Source: Pelagomonas calceolata (lineage: Eukaryota; Sar; Pelagophyceae; Pelagomonadales; Pelagomonadaceae). Taken from it: DNA of 64,000 nucleotides. Location of the stretch: positions 3,038,001-3,102,000 of the forward strand of contig CAKKNE010000004.1 of assembly GCA_918797485.1 (NCBI GenBank). Reading direction: 5' to 3'. Position numbers and translations under genes: made by a program. A model generated the notes under the pieces. That model ran no database searches. It saw nothing but the letters and a program-made list of their open reading frames with translations, and had not been told where the DNA came from. Shown here piece after piece: positions 44,788 to 53,662 of this stretch; the first letter of the stretch is position 1; each line of letters starts with the position of its first letter.

Positions 44788-45358
44788 CCTTATCCGCGAG
44801 CGGGTCCGCGTACTCGTCGATGCCCCGCGGCTCGAGTGTGAGGAATGCGCCGCCGACCGTCCGCCCCTCGTCGTTTAAAATGTTGAACGTGTGCACGGCG
44901 TTCGCCGTGTCCATCTGCTCGAGCGCGATGCCCTCCTCGCGAAAGTGGGCCTCCACGTCCACCAACCGCTCGCGCGGGCCGCGCGCCCCCAAGCCCACGA
45001 CGACGATCTCCGGCCGCGGGTGCACGACCGTGAACAGTCTAAGAGCCTCGACCGTCACGTCCTCTTGCACCCGCGCGCGCCACAGGAACGCGTGGTACGG
45101 CAGACAACAGATCGACGTCGGCACGAACACGTCGCCCCGCAATTCAAAGCCGCCCGCGTCGACCTCGGAGATGTGCGTGCGCTTCTCGTTGCCGTCCTCG
45201 AGCGTCGCGGCGCCGAAGCTGTTCGACTCGCCGCGCATCTGTTGTAGTACTCTTGCTTCCATCTCGTCGGTCCACTCGAGGCGTTTCTTTGTGGGTTTAG
45301 CAAAGGTCCTTGCCCGCAGCGCTGGTCGCAGCCGTGTGAGGCTGTTGCGGAGCGCCAT
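44780..45358 (-). CDS. NDUFAF3: Complex I assembly factor NDUFAF3-like (DUF498/Mth938)
   Basis: A 192-residue protein. MALRNSLTRLRPALRARTFAK is an amphipathic, Arg-rich mitochondrial presequence. The core matches the family: GGFELRGDVFVPTSICCLP, HPRPEIVVVGLGARGP, GIALEQMDTANAVHTFNILNDEGR and VGGAFLTLEP. NDUFAF3 helps assemble mitochondrial respiratory complex I. Start at 45358 gives the presequence; the frame upstream has no better ATG. Its 3' end overlaps the ARM gene by 8 bp, tail to tail. Confidence 0.8.
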   Translation of the reverse strand: MALRNSLTRLRPALRARTFAKPTKKRLEWTDEMEARVLQQMRGESNSFGAATLEDGNEKRTHISEVDAGGFELRGDVFVPTSICCLPYHAFLWRARVQEDVTVEALRLFTVVHPRPEIVVVGLGARGPRERLVDVEAHFREEGIALEQMDTANAVHTFNILNDEGRTVGGAFLTLEPRGIDEYADPLADKVT

Positions 45359-45478
45359 AGCTCGAATTTCGCTGCGGCAGCGCGCTGCGCGCTGTCTGTT
45401 GGTATAATCGTGACACACGATCGACCGCTTCTCGATCTATCACCGCAGCTCGACTTGCTTTGCCTGGGCTGCTGGCAG

Positions 45479-45500
45479 GCTAGTGTCTTACATTGCTAGC
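45479..45500 (+). promoter_or_regulatory. CTAG promoter palindrome, copy 14
   Basis: GCTAGTGTCTTAC, AT, TGCTAGC. In the divergent gap, 121 bp from the NDUFAF3 ATG and 321 bp from ATG 45821. Confidence 0.6.
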
Positions 45501-45820
45501 ATATTTTGTCGAGGCGTCTCTGTGCATCGAACTACGTCTATTTCGCGTCGCTAGACGACGTCTGTGAGCAAAACGAATTGGCTTTTTTGCGAGGGCTGGC
45601 TTGGTTCCGAGTTTTAGATCTGCGTGCCGTAGCAGTCCAACGAACGCGCGTCCGGACGCCATAGATGCACGAAGGCGCCAATTGATCATAAATCGGCGCT
45701 GTGCGAAGTTTCAGCTTTCGTAGTAGCCTACAAAGGGAGAACACATGGCACCACGTTGCCAGAGCGCTTGCCAGAGTGCCGCGAGCGCTTGCCAGAGCAC
45801 CCCGTAAGCCTCGAAAGAGC

Positions 45821-46939
45821 ATGAATCCTTCGGCACCGGCGTCGCAAGCCGCGCGCGAAGCATGCGGAAGATGGTTCCTAGCGAACCGGAGCGTCGAAGC
45901 CGCTCCAAACGATCCCGCGGCGCTCGTCGGCCGCGCGGCGAGCTTCCTGGCCATGGATCGACCCTGGGAGGCGACGAATGACCTAGATCGGGCTTTACGA
46001 ATGCAAACTCGCCTCGCGGGCGCGGACGTCGCGGCGGCCGGCGACGAGGCCACCGCAAATCAACGAAGGCGGCGCCACGACGGCGAGGCGGCGCGCACGC
46101 GGCTGCTGCGGGGCCACGCCCACGCCGCCTGTCTGCGCTACGACCGGGCCGTCGCGGACTTCGCCGAGGCCGAGGCGATTTTGAGTCGCCTCGGGGGTTC
46201 GACAGATAGATCACAACCGACGCCGGCGCACGCCCAGGCGGGGCTCGGCGTGGCCTACTGCAACATGCGCGACTGGCAGCGGTGCGTCGACGCGGGCGAG
46301 CGGGCGGTGCGTGGTTTACCTCTAGACGACGTGGCGCGGCGGCACGTTGCGCGAGCGGTAGAAACGGCGCGGCAGCACCTGTCCTTGGCCGCGGGCGGCA
46401 CCGTCGGCGGCTCTCGGCGGTCCGGTGGATCCGCGGCGCCGCCGCAGCCACCACCACCGCCGCCGCGCGGCGACGCCGGCCACGACGGCGGCGCTGCGCC
46501 ATCGGCCCCACCACCAGCACCAGCGCCGGCACCGGCACCGGCGCCCGCGCCCGCGCCCGCGCCCGCGTCGGCTCCGTCGTCGGCGTCGCGCCGCGGCCGC
46601 ATGTCACCCGGCGGCGACTCGCCCGGGCGCCTCCCTGTCGAGGACGTCGCCGAGGCCGCGCTTTGGGCCGCTGGGGCCGATTCCGACGGCGATCTTGACG
46701 CGCCGCGACCCGCTGCGGCCGCGACGGGCGCTGCGCGTCCGGACGGGGCCGCCCCGGCCGACGAGGCGGGCCCGGCGCGGCCGGCGGCGACGTCCCCGCG
46801 GCCCTTGCTGGACTCGCCGTCGACCTCCGTGTCGGCGACGCTGTCCAATTCGAGCTCGATTGCGAGCGAGAAGAACGACGAGCCCAAGCCGGGTGTCGCC
46901 GCGGAGCTCGTCTCGAAGCTCGCCCCCGGGCCGGCGTGA
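45821..46939 (+). CDS. TPR-like protein with long disordered tail
   Basis: A 372-residue protein. Residues about 1-165 read as TPR-type helix pairs (NDPAALVGRAASFLAMDRPW, ARTRLLRGHAHAACLRYDRA, AQAGLGVAYCNMRDWQRCVD). The rest is low-complexity Ala/Pro/Ser (a run of PA repeats near residue 230) with acidic and Ser-rich ends. TPRs mediate protein binding. The frame is open from 45701 but the first ATG is 45821. No specific family was recognised. Confidence 0.55.
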   Translation: MNPSAPASQAAREACGRWFLANRSVEAAPNDPAALVGRAASFLAMDRPWEATNDLDRALRMQTRLAGADVAAAGDEATANQRRRRHDGEAARTRLLRGHAHAACLRYDRAVADFAEAEAILSRLGGSTDRSQPTPAHAQAGLGVAYCNMRDWQRCVDAGERAVRGLPLDDVARRHVARAVETARQHLSLAAGGTVGGSRRSGGSAAPPQPPPPPPRGDAGHDGGAAPSAPPPAPAPAPAPAPAPAPAPASAPSSASRRGRMSPGGDSPGRLPVEDVAEAALWAAGADSDGDLDAPRPAAAATGAARPDGAAPADEAGPARPAATSPRPLLDSPSTSVSATLSNSSSIASEKNDEPKPGVAAELVSKLAPGPA

Positions 46940-47007
46940 AGAACGCCCTTAATTTTCAAGCATTGCGGCGACCCAAGGTCCTTCCGCACAATAAGCATCA
47001 ATAAACA

Positions 47008-48645
47008 TTAATTTAAAACGGGAACGGGCGGCCCGCGCACGAGCAAAATGCTGAGCAGCAACTCGTCGGCGAGGGCGTCGTGCGCCTTGGTCGCCGCCGC
47101 CGCGACCGCGCCGGCCGCTGCGTCGGCGCCGGGAGCGTCGCCGGACCGGTCGCCGCGCCCGCCCGCCACGAGGGGGCCGCCGCCGCCCGTGCCCGCGCCG
47201 CCGCCCTTGGACTCGGACGCCTGCGGCACGGCCTCGGCGTCCGCGTCGAACGTCCGCGTCTGGAGGTCTGCCGCCACGACCTCGATGTCGAGCGTCTCCG
47301 CGGGTCGCCGCACCGTGACGCGGACCGTCTCACCGACTTCCGCGTCGTCCACCGCCGCGAGCACGGCCGCGACGTCCCTGACAGGTTTGCCGCCGACGGC
47401 GACGACGACGTCGTCCACAGCCAAACCCGCCGCGTCCGCCGGGCTGCCCGGCACGACGCGGTGCACCAACGCCCCGCCCGACCTGACCGGTTCGTCCTCA
47501 CTCTCGACACGCTCGAGCGCGGCGGGCGTCAGCGGTGCCAGCTCGAGCCCGAGATACGCGTGCGCCGCTTGTTGACCCTTCTCGAGGTCGGCCGCTACCC
47601 TTAAAGCCCTTCTCGCCGGCACGGCGAACCCAATCCCGTCGGCGTGCGCCGCCGTCGCCGTGTTGATGCCCACGACCCTACCCTTCCTATCTAATAAGGG
47701 CCCGCCCGAATTCCCAGGATTGATCGCCGCGTCGGTCTGGATGAACCGGACCCTATCCGCCCAGCGCGGCGAGTTGTCAGTACGCTGCGTGTCCCGAGGC
47801 GCGCTCAAGGACCTTCCTAATGAAGACACAATTCCTAGCGTCACGGTGTGGTCCAGGCCGATCGGGTGCCCGATCGCGACCACCCAGTCCCCGACCCTCA
47901 GCAACGAGTCTTGATCCACAACGGGAGCCTGCGGGACACGCCGTCCAGCAGTGTCCATGCGCAGCACCGCTATATCGGTATGGGCGTCGGCGCCGAGCAC
48001 CGTGCCCCGATACCGCTCACCGGTACTCGTCACCACCGAGACGCGCGTCGCACCATGCACAACATGAGCGTTCGTCAATACCAGCGCCTTCGCCGAATCG
48101 TAACAAAAGCCCGACGCGTGCGAGTAGCGCACGCCGTCCGCGCGCTCGACGTCGACGCGCACGACCGCGGGGCCGACCTTCTCCGCCGCCGTGGCCGCGA
48201 AGGACGGCGCGCCGGAGTAGGACCGTCCCTTGGATTCGTCGTCGCGCGGGGCGATCGTTTGCGCTGCTACTCGTCTTGCCTTCGACGCCTGGCGCCCGAA
48301 TAACTCGGGAAGCGCCTTTGTTCTCCTCTTTAGGGAGGCGGTGGCGCGGTCGAGGAGCCGCGGTTTCGAGGCGGCCTCGAGGAAAATCACCTCCGGAGTC
48401 TCGCCGTCGATGCCGCCCGGGAGCTGTTTCGGCGCGTGCGGGGCGGCGGCGTGCATGACGACGACCGGCGTCGTATAATGAGGCAGCCTAGGAATGACGG
48501 GCGCGACGGCCGCGGCCAGCACGAAGACGCGCGGCGCGAGCCACTTGCGGAGGGCGCGGCGGCGGCTTCTACGTGGAGCAGGCTGAGCTGGGGCGGCCAC
48601 AGCTGCCCTGGCCTTGGGCCGGCGCACGAAGCGAAGCAAGCGCAT
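47008..48645 (-). CDS. HtrA/Deg-type serine protease with PDZ domain
   Basis: A 545-residue protein. The Arg/Ala-rich N-terminus (MRLLRFVRRPKARAAVAAPA) is a probable organelle presequence, followed by a hydrophobic segment VFVLAAAVAPVIP. The trypsin-like domain has the full triad: His in LTNAHVVHG, Asp in AHTDIAVLRM, Ser in GNSGGPLLD. A PDZ domain follows (VVPGSPADAAGLAVDDVVVA). HtrA2-type mitochondrial or Deg-type plastid proteases degrade damaged proteins; either fits. The C-terminal 80 residues are low-complexity Gly/Ala with a final hydrophobic LLLSILLV. Start at 48645 is the ATG that gives the presequence. Confidence 0.85.
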   Translation of the reverse strand: MRLLRFVRRPKARAAVAAPAQPAPRRSRRRALRKWLAPRVFVLAAAVAPVIPRLPHYTTPVVVMHAAAPHAPKQLPGGIDGETPEVIFLEAASKPRLLDRATASLKRRTKALPELFGRQASKARRVAAQTIAPRDDESKGRSYSGAPSFAATAAEKVGPAVVRVDVERADGVRYSHASGFCYDSAKALVLTNAHVVHGATRVSVVTSTGERYRGTVLGADAHTDIAVLRMDTAGRRVPQAPVVDQDSLLRVGDWVVAIGHPIGLDHTVTLGIVSSLGRSLSAPRDTQRTDNSPRWADRVRFIQTDAAINPGNSGGPLLDRKGRVVGINTATAAHADGIGFAVPARRALRVAADLEKGQQAAHAYLGLELAPLTPAALERVESEDEPVRSGGALVHRVVPGSPADAAGLAVDDVVVAVGGKPVRDVAAVLAAVDDAEVGETVRVTVRRPAETLDIEVVAADLQTRTFDADAEAVPQASESKGGGAGTGGGGPLVAGGRGDRSGDAPGADAAAGAVAAAATKAHDALADELLLSILLVRGPPVPVLN

Positions 48646-48736
48646 TTGGTTGAGTGATGCCTTGGACGATTTTTGATACGTTCCGGTGCAGTACAAGGCG
48701 GACGGAAGGCGTAATTCCAAAAGCGGCAAGCTGTTA

Positions 48737-48760
48737 GCTAGCGACATGTAAGGCACTAGC
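48737..48760 (-). promoter_or_regulatory. CTAG promoter palindrome, copy 15
   Basis: GCTAGCG, ACATG, TAAGGCACTAGC, one mismatch in the core. In the divergent gap, 92 bp from the HtrA ATG and 188 bp from ATG 48948. Confidence 0.55.
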
Positions 48761-49010
48761 AAGCGCAAGAGATTTACGTATGCGTCGTGTGCGTGCCTAT
48801 AGCTCCACTCCCGCGCTCGTTAAGGCGAGCAAAGGTGATCAATTGACCACTGCACGGGTTCACGAGGATAAGAAAGCGTGTAAAGCCGCTGCAGCCATCT
48901 GCTGAACGCTGCAGCGTACTGCAAACTAGTCAGAGGCCGCCGCAGCGATGCCGAAACCTCTCGCGTGGCTCGCGACGGCATCCGCACGAATCGGATACGC
49001 ACGAATCACA

Positions 49011-50963
49011 ATGCTGCTGCGCCTCGCGACGGCGTCAGCGCTGCTCGCCCCGCAGCCCGCGACGCCACCGACCACACGCCTGCGAGCAGCAGCACCGTTG
49101 GTGGAGCTCTACGGTGAGCGCGTCAGCGCCGGCGACGAGACGCTCATCGACACGCTGAGCCTCAAAGTAGACAAAGGCGACCGCGTGGCCCTCGTCGGCC
49201 CGAACGGCTCGGGCAAGAGCACGCTGGCCAGGCTCCTCGGCCAGCGCGTCTTTAGCGGCGGCTTCGGTCAAGCGCCCGAGACGACGGCGATGCAGCGGCC
49301 GAAGCTAGGACGGGAGGCGCTCGGGAAGGGGATTGCGGAGCTCCGCGTCGAGCAGCGCCGCGGCGACGTCGTCTCGCCCTTCCCGCCTCCGAATAGACTA
49401 GGAGCGCACCACGTGTCCTTCGAGGCCCATCGGACGCTGCTGGCCGAGGAGGCCGCGGAGTTCGCCGAGAGCCGCTTCTCCGTCGTTCATAAAAGAGCGA
49501 CGGTCGCGTCCTACCTCTTCCCGGAGTTTTATCCTTCGGCGTTGAGCTACGCCGGCTACGAACCTCGGAGAACGCGCCTCGCGCCGCTGCCCGTGGCCCG
49601 TGACGCGGGGAGTGATGACGAAGCCCTCGAGGCTTTGGACGCCGCGGCGCTGCGGAACGCGGCCCTGAAACGGTTCCGGTTGACGGACAAGCGCCACACG
49701 CCGCTGCACGCGCTGTCGACGGGCGAGGCGCGCGCTTTGTTAGCTTGCGAGTACTTTGCGCGCGAGCCGCGGCCCTCGCTGCTAGTGCTGGACGAGGCCT
49801 TTGATGGTTTGGACGAGGCGGCTCGAAATACATTACAGGCCGCGATCAGCGAAGAAGCGGCGAACGACCCTTCTTTAACGATCGTGCAGGTCGCTCATAG
49901 AAGAGAGGACCTCGTGGATCCGACGAAGGCGGTCGTTCTGGATGGGAAGGGTGGCGCCGTCGTTGGCGACTGGGAAAATGTAGGTTCGAAGGCGCTGGAG
50001 CAGCTCGAGGTCGCCCCTACTATCAAAAAGGGAGAAGCACCTAAAAAGCCGGACGCCTTTTCGGTGGGAAGGGGCGGCGCGAAGACCTGGGGCCGCCGCG
50101 GCGTGCTGCGAGACATCCAGAGTGACGAGGTCGTCCGCTTCGACGATGTAGGCGTTTCATACGACGGCGTCGAGGTCTTCCGGAACCTGTCGTTCGTCAT
50201 CAATGCCGGAGAAGCCGTGGCGCTCCTCGGCCCGAACGGCTGCGGCAAGTCCACGGTCGTCGACATGATCACGGGCGACTCTCCTCTCGCGTTCGGCCAG
50301 GCCGTGACGCTGTTCGGCCGGCGCAAGGGGTCCGGGGAGAGCGTTTGGGATATCAAAAGAAGGATAGGTCAGGTCACTCCACGGTCACACATGCAATACC
50401 TCACGTTCTGCGACCCGCATAACTCTGCGGACGCCGTCGGGCGCAGCGGCAAGACGGTGTCGTCGCGCGACGTGGTAATGTCGGGCTTCTACGATACGAT
50501 AGGATTGTACGATAGACCGGCGGCGGAACATGGTGATATCGCGGACGCGTGGGTCGCGACGTTAGGCATCGGCGACCTCGTGTCGGCGACGCCGGGCTCC
50601 TTCACGCGCCTGTCGCTGGGCCAGCAAAAGCTCGTGCTTCTCTGCCGCGCGCTGGTCAAGCGGCCGCGGCTGTTGGTGCTGGACGAGCCGACGCACGCGT
50701 TGTCACGGTCGTCACGCGACCGGTTCCTCGCGGCCCTCCAGGCGGCGCGCGACGCCGCCGACGTGGCCGTGCTCTACGTCTCGCACCGCGCGGACGAAAT
50801 TGAAGCCCTGAACTGCGACGACGTCGTAAGGCTAGGGGTGCCGCAACAGCAACAGGCCTTCGACGGCATGTCCTGCGTCGCGTTCAAGCTCGACGCCCTC
50901 GCGACGACGACGCCGCGAACGAACAAAGGATGGGTGCCGCCGGAGAGTTGGGGGGGAGACTAA
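49011..50963 (+). CDS. Plastid-targeted ModF/PhrA-like twin ABC ATPase
   Basis: About 650 residues. The N-terminus MLLRLATASALLAPQPATPP is a signal peptide with ASALLAP, the plastid bipartite signal; an upstream in-frame ATG at 48948 would add 21 residues. Two ABC domains follow: Walker A GPNGSGKST and GPNGCGKST, signatures LSTGEARALL and LSLGQQKLVLL, Walker B LLVLDEAFDGLD and LLVLDEPTHALS. The segment VTLFGRRKGSGESVWDIKRR is diagnostic of bacterial ModF (PhrA), a soluble twin-ABC protein linked to molybdate transport operons, whose function is unclear. No membrane helices are seen. Bacterial origin through the plastid ancestor or transfer is inference. Confidence 0.75.
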   Translation: MLLRLATASALLAPQPATPPTTRLRAAAPLVELYGERVSAGDETLIDTLSLKVDKGDRVALVGPNGSGKSTLARLLGQRVFSGGFGQAPETTAMQRPKLGREALGKGIAELRVEQRRGDVVSPFPPPNRLGAHHVSFEAHRTLLAEEAAEFAESRFSVVHKRATVASYLFPEFYPSALSYAGYEPRRTRLAPLPVARDAGSDDEALEALDAAALRNAALKRFRLTDKRHTPLHALSTGEARALLACEYFAREPRPSLLVLDEAFDGLDEAARNTLQAAISEEAANDPSLTIVQVAHRREDLVDPTKAVVLDGKGGAVVGDWENVGSKALEQLEVAPTIKKGEAPKKPDAFSVGRGGAKTWGRRGVLRDIQSDEVVRFDDVGVSYDGVEVFRNLSFVINAGEAVALLGPNGCGKSTVVDMITGDSPLAFGQAVTLFGRRKGSGESVWDIKRRIGQVTPRSHMQYLTFCDPHNSADAVGRSGKTVSSRDVVMSGFYDTIGLYDRPAAEHGDIADAWVATLGIGDLVSATPGSFTRLSLGQQKLVLLCRALVKRPRLLVLDEPTHALSRSSRDRFLAALQAARDAADVAVLYVSHRADEIEALNCDDVVRLGVPQQQQAFDGMSCVAFKLDALATTTPRTNKGWVPPESWGGD

Positions 50964-50969
50964 ATAAAG

Positions 50970-51840
50970 TTATGTTGCGCGCGGCTCGAGACGCGAGAGT
51001 ATCTTCTCCCGTTTGCCATCGGGCCTCGTGCCCAAGTCGTCCTGCCGACAGTATTTGGGCCCCCAGTAGCATTCGTGGAGCGTGGCGTCGGCCGCGCGTT
51101 CGGCCGAACTGGAGCATTCCTTAACCTTTACACCATGAAGGTGATTGGTGTCGTGAGTGTCGTCCTTGCATAGCCTGCAGCGCTTGTCCGGACGATCCAC
51201 GTGGTACGAAAAGAATTTGCAGTCCCAGGTCGCCTGGCATATCGCCTGGCAGGCCTCCGCGGACAACGCGCCATCGGCAAAGCCCGCCGAGCCACAGCCG
51301 CCGCGCTCGTTCGTCACGCCCGGACAGCGAGCGGCGAACTCCTGGTTGAGGTCGACGTCGTCATTGCGCGAAGTAGGTTCTTCGGTATCGTCGTCTTCCG
51401 GCGGAAGGTTAACACACCACTCGGGCAGCTGATACACCGGGAAACAAGTATAGTCGACGCGGTAGAGCTTGCAGATCGCGCGTTGCAGGCGCGTGTTCGA
51501 GTAGTCGATGCTCCGCAGGCATGGGTTTGACTCGGTCTGCTGGTGCTTGCCGCGGCTGCGTGTCACGTTGTGATACGCCTCGTCGCGGAAGTTTTTCTTG
51601 TTAGGATCGTGGGTCATCGTATTGCGTAGGAGAGCAAAATCGCGGTTTGCGTTCTCCAGGGCGCCAATGGCATCCAAGACGCGTATTCGATCGGGGCCCT
51701 CAGGTAAGTGTAGGCGACCCGATAATCCTAGCAACAACGCCTGCGGCCATACGTGTCGTCCATCGTGCTGCAATTTGGCGAATCCCCGGCCGCGGAGGAC
51801 CGCTTCCAAGAAATATGTATACCGCAGTGTGTTCGTGCGC
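50970..51840 (-). CDS. 5'-truncated sulfotransferase-like protein with PAN/apple-type tail
   Basis: An open minus-strand frame without a start codon: it is open back to a stop near 51880, and no ATG lies there. The upstream part (FLEAVLRGRGFAKLQHDGRH, VWPQALLL, LYRVDYTCFPVYQLPEWC) resembles the C-terminal half of carbohydrate sulfotransferases (call tentative). The C-terminal part (CPGVTNERGGCGSAGF, CQAICQATWDCKFFSYHV, CRLCKDD) is a PAN/apple-like Cys-rich module, typical of secreted proteins. Only about 260 bp separate it from DHODH, too little for a PAPS-binding half. Either a pseudogene or a gene with a hidden distant exon. Confidence 0.45.
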
Positions 51841-51858
51841 TCCTTGCACCGGCCTCCG

Positions 51859-52053
51859 ATGTTCGAGGCCGTTCAAATCGCGACTGACGTGCACAGGAGA
51901 TATCGGCAAGTCATGGGCGCCGCACATCCAGAGACGGCGCGCGCCAAACATTTTCTCGGGCGGGCAGAACTCGCTCTCGAGTTTGCTGAAGCTCGCGAGT
52001 CTCGCGATCTGGAGAAACTTGAGAGACTCATGGGAAGGCAGAGGGAATTGTAG
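51859..52053 (+). CDS. C-terminal TPR fragment (kinesin-light-chain-type)
   Basis: 64 codons from ATG 51859. MFEAVQIATDVHRRYRQVMG and AAHPETARAKHFL match the last TPR of kinesin-light-chain-like repeat proteins (x-LG-x-x-HP-x-T pattern), followed by a charged helix and stop. Upstream in frame the sequence overlaps the minus-strand sulfotransferase-like gene. Probably a fragment of a larger repeat gene. Confidence 0.35.
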   Translation: MFEAVQIATDVHRRYRQVMGAAHPETARAKHFLGRAELALEFAEARESRDLEKLERLMGRQREL

Positions 52054-52101
52054 TAAGCAGCATAACTAACTTATTTACAGCCTAGTCCACGAAGCAGGGG
52101 C

Positions 52102-53331
52102 TCACCGCCGGTGGTCCGCCCCCACCGCGTCGCGCACACGCTCGAACCCGTCTCTCCGCGCCCTTTCTACCAACCCGTCGCGGATCTCGCAGCCGAGACC
52201 CGGCCCGTGATACACCAGCGCCGTGTAGAGCTGGACGAGCGACGCGCCGGCCCTTATGAGCGCATACGCGTCGTCCGCCGACGACACGCCGCCGACGCCC
52301 ACGATCGGCACGCGCCCCTTCGTTTTGCGGTAGAAGTCGTGCACGATCGCCCGCGTGTTCTCGACGAGCGGCGGGCCCGAGAGGCCGCCCCGGTCCGGAA
52401 CATCTGGAGACAGCAACGGCGTCTTGAACAGCGGCGGCGACGAGTCGCGGTGCGGCCTCCTACTGGTCGTGTTCGCAACCACTAAACCATCCAACTTTAG
52501 CCTGAGCGCCGTGTTCGCCACCGTCCGCCGCTGCCGTTCATCCAAGTCCGGCGACACTTTCAGGAGCACGGGCACCGACGTGTTCTTCCTAGCAACTTCA
52601 ACCAATGCCGCCATGGCCTTCACGTCGACGACGCCGCCCTTGACGTTCGGGCACGACGCGTTAACTACGACAAAGTCCACGGCGCCGTCCAGCGCCTTGA
52701 CGACGCGCGCGTGGTCCGCGACCGCGTCCTTACTGATTGCGTTCTTCGTCACGTTCGCGCCCACGACGCACGTCTTCTCCGTACTCTTCAGCCTTGCGGC
52801 CACCACCTCCGCACCTTCGGAAGGTAACCCGACAAAGTTCACCACAGCTCGATCCTCCTTCAGCCGGAAGACGCGCGGCCGCTCGTTGCCGGGCTGCGGC
52901 GCCGGCGTCACGCCGCCGACCTCAACGAAGCCAAAGCCCATCGTGCCGAGCGGCGCGTGCGCGAGGCCCCGCTTGTCAAAGCCCGCCGCGACGCCCACCG
53001 GCGCCGCGAAGGTGAGGCCGAAGACCGTCGTTTCGAGCGCCGTGTCGGCCTTCGGTGCGACGGGCCCCAATCCCAAATTTAAAAGCTGCAGGGCGTACGA
53101 ATGCGCGTCTTCCGCATCGCTGATACCTTCCCTTAGTAGATTCGCGCCGGCGTCCGCGAGCGACCAATAGAACGACGATCCGCGTATGCTCTCATTGTTG
53201 AAATAGATGATGGCACCCGCCGCGCCGGCGGCGACGAGCTTGAGTGGCCCGCTGCCGCCTTGCTGGCTCGCGGCGCTTGCGTGCCGCGTGCAGCGCTGGC
53301 GCGCGACGCGGCGAAGGGCTGTCCGCATCAT
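52102..53331 (-). CDS. DHODH: Dihydroorotate dehydrogenase, class 2, with catalytic Cys
   Basis: A 409-residue protein. The N-terminus (MMRTALRRVARQRCTRHASA) is a mitochondrial presequence followed by a membrane segment AAGAAGAIIYF, as in quinone-linked class 2 enzymes that oxidise dihydroorotate in pyrimidine synthesis. Conserved blocks: PVGVAAGFDKRG, GFGFVEVGGVTPAPQPGN, RAVVNFVGLPS, LLKVSPDLD, VVANTTSRR, GGLSGPPL, GVGGVSSADDAYALI, GASLVQLYTALVY and the C-terminal VGADHRR. At the catalytic base position, Ser in class 2 (NxSSPNT), the sequence is NASCPN, with Cys227 (codon TGC, plus-strand 52651-52653), as in class 1 enzymes. No frameshift; expression likely. Confidence 0.85.
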   Translation of the reverse strand: MMRTALRRVARQRCTRHASAASQQGGSGPLKLVAAGAAGAIIYFNNESIRGSSFYWSLADAGANLLREGISDAEDAHSYALQLLNLGLGPVAPKADTALETTVFGLTFAAPVGVAAGFDKRGLAHAPLGTMGFGFVEVGGVTPAPQPGNERPRVFRLKEDRAVVNFVGLPSEGAEVVAARLKSTEKTCVVGANVTKNAISKDAVADHARVVKALDGAVDFVVVNASCPNVKGGVVDVKAMAALVEVARKNTSVPVLLKVSPDLDERQRRTVANTALRLKLDGLVVANTTSRRPHRDSSPPLFKTPLLSPDVPDRGGLSGPPLVENTRAIVHDFYRKTKGRVPIVGVGGVSSADDAYALIRAGASLVQLYTALVYHGPGLGCEIRDGLVERARRDGFERVRDAVGADHRR

Positions 53332-53443
53332 CTTTGCAGGCTGGAGGGAGCAACGTACGCAGCAGCTCGCGCGCGCGAAAGTTAGCGTAGCTAGCGCAGC
53401 AGCAATGCCGCGCCAAAAGCCCAGTAGTCAAAAGCCGAGGCTA

Positions 53444-53465
53444 GCTAGCGGAGTAAGACACTAGC
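53444..53465 (-). promoter_or_regulatory. CTAG promoter palindrome, copy 16
   Basis: GCTAGCGG, AG, TAAGACACTAGC. In the divergent gap, 113 bp from the DHODH ATG and 198 bp from the P450 ATG. Nothing else was seen in 53332-53662. Confidence 0.6.
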
Positions 53466-53662
53466 GAGCAAAAAGCCGAGCGTGGATTTTGGCCCTGCAA
53501 ACGAGGTGTGGAGCATAGTCTCTACCGCATGGATCATTAATACATCTGCTTTTGCCTTTCAGCTCAAAAGAACCAGCACTGCGGCATCGCTGGGGGCACA
53601 AACACGACCCTGTGGCCAGGCAGCCTAAAAACCACGACGCCGGTGGGCGCAAGCACGAAAAA

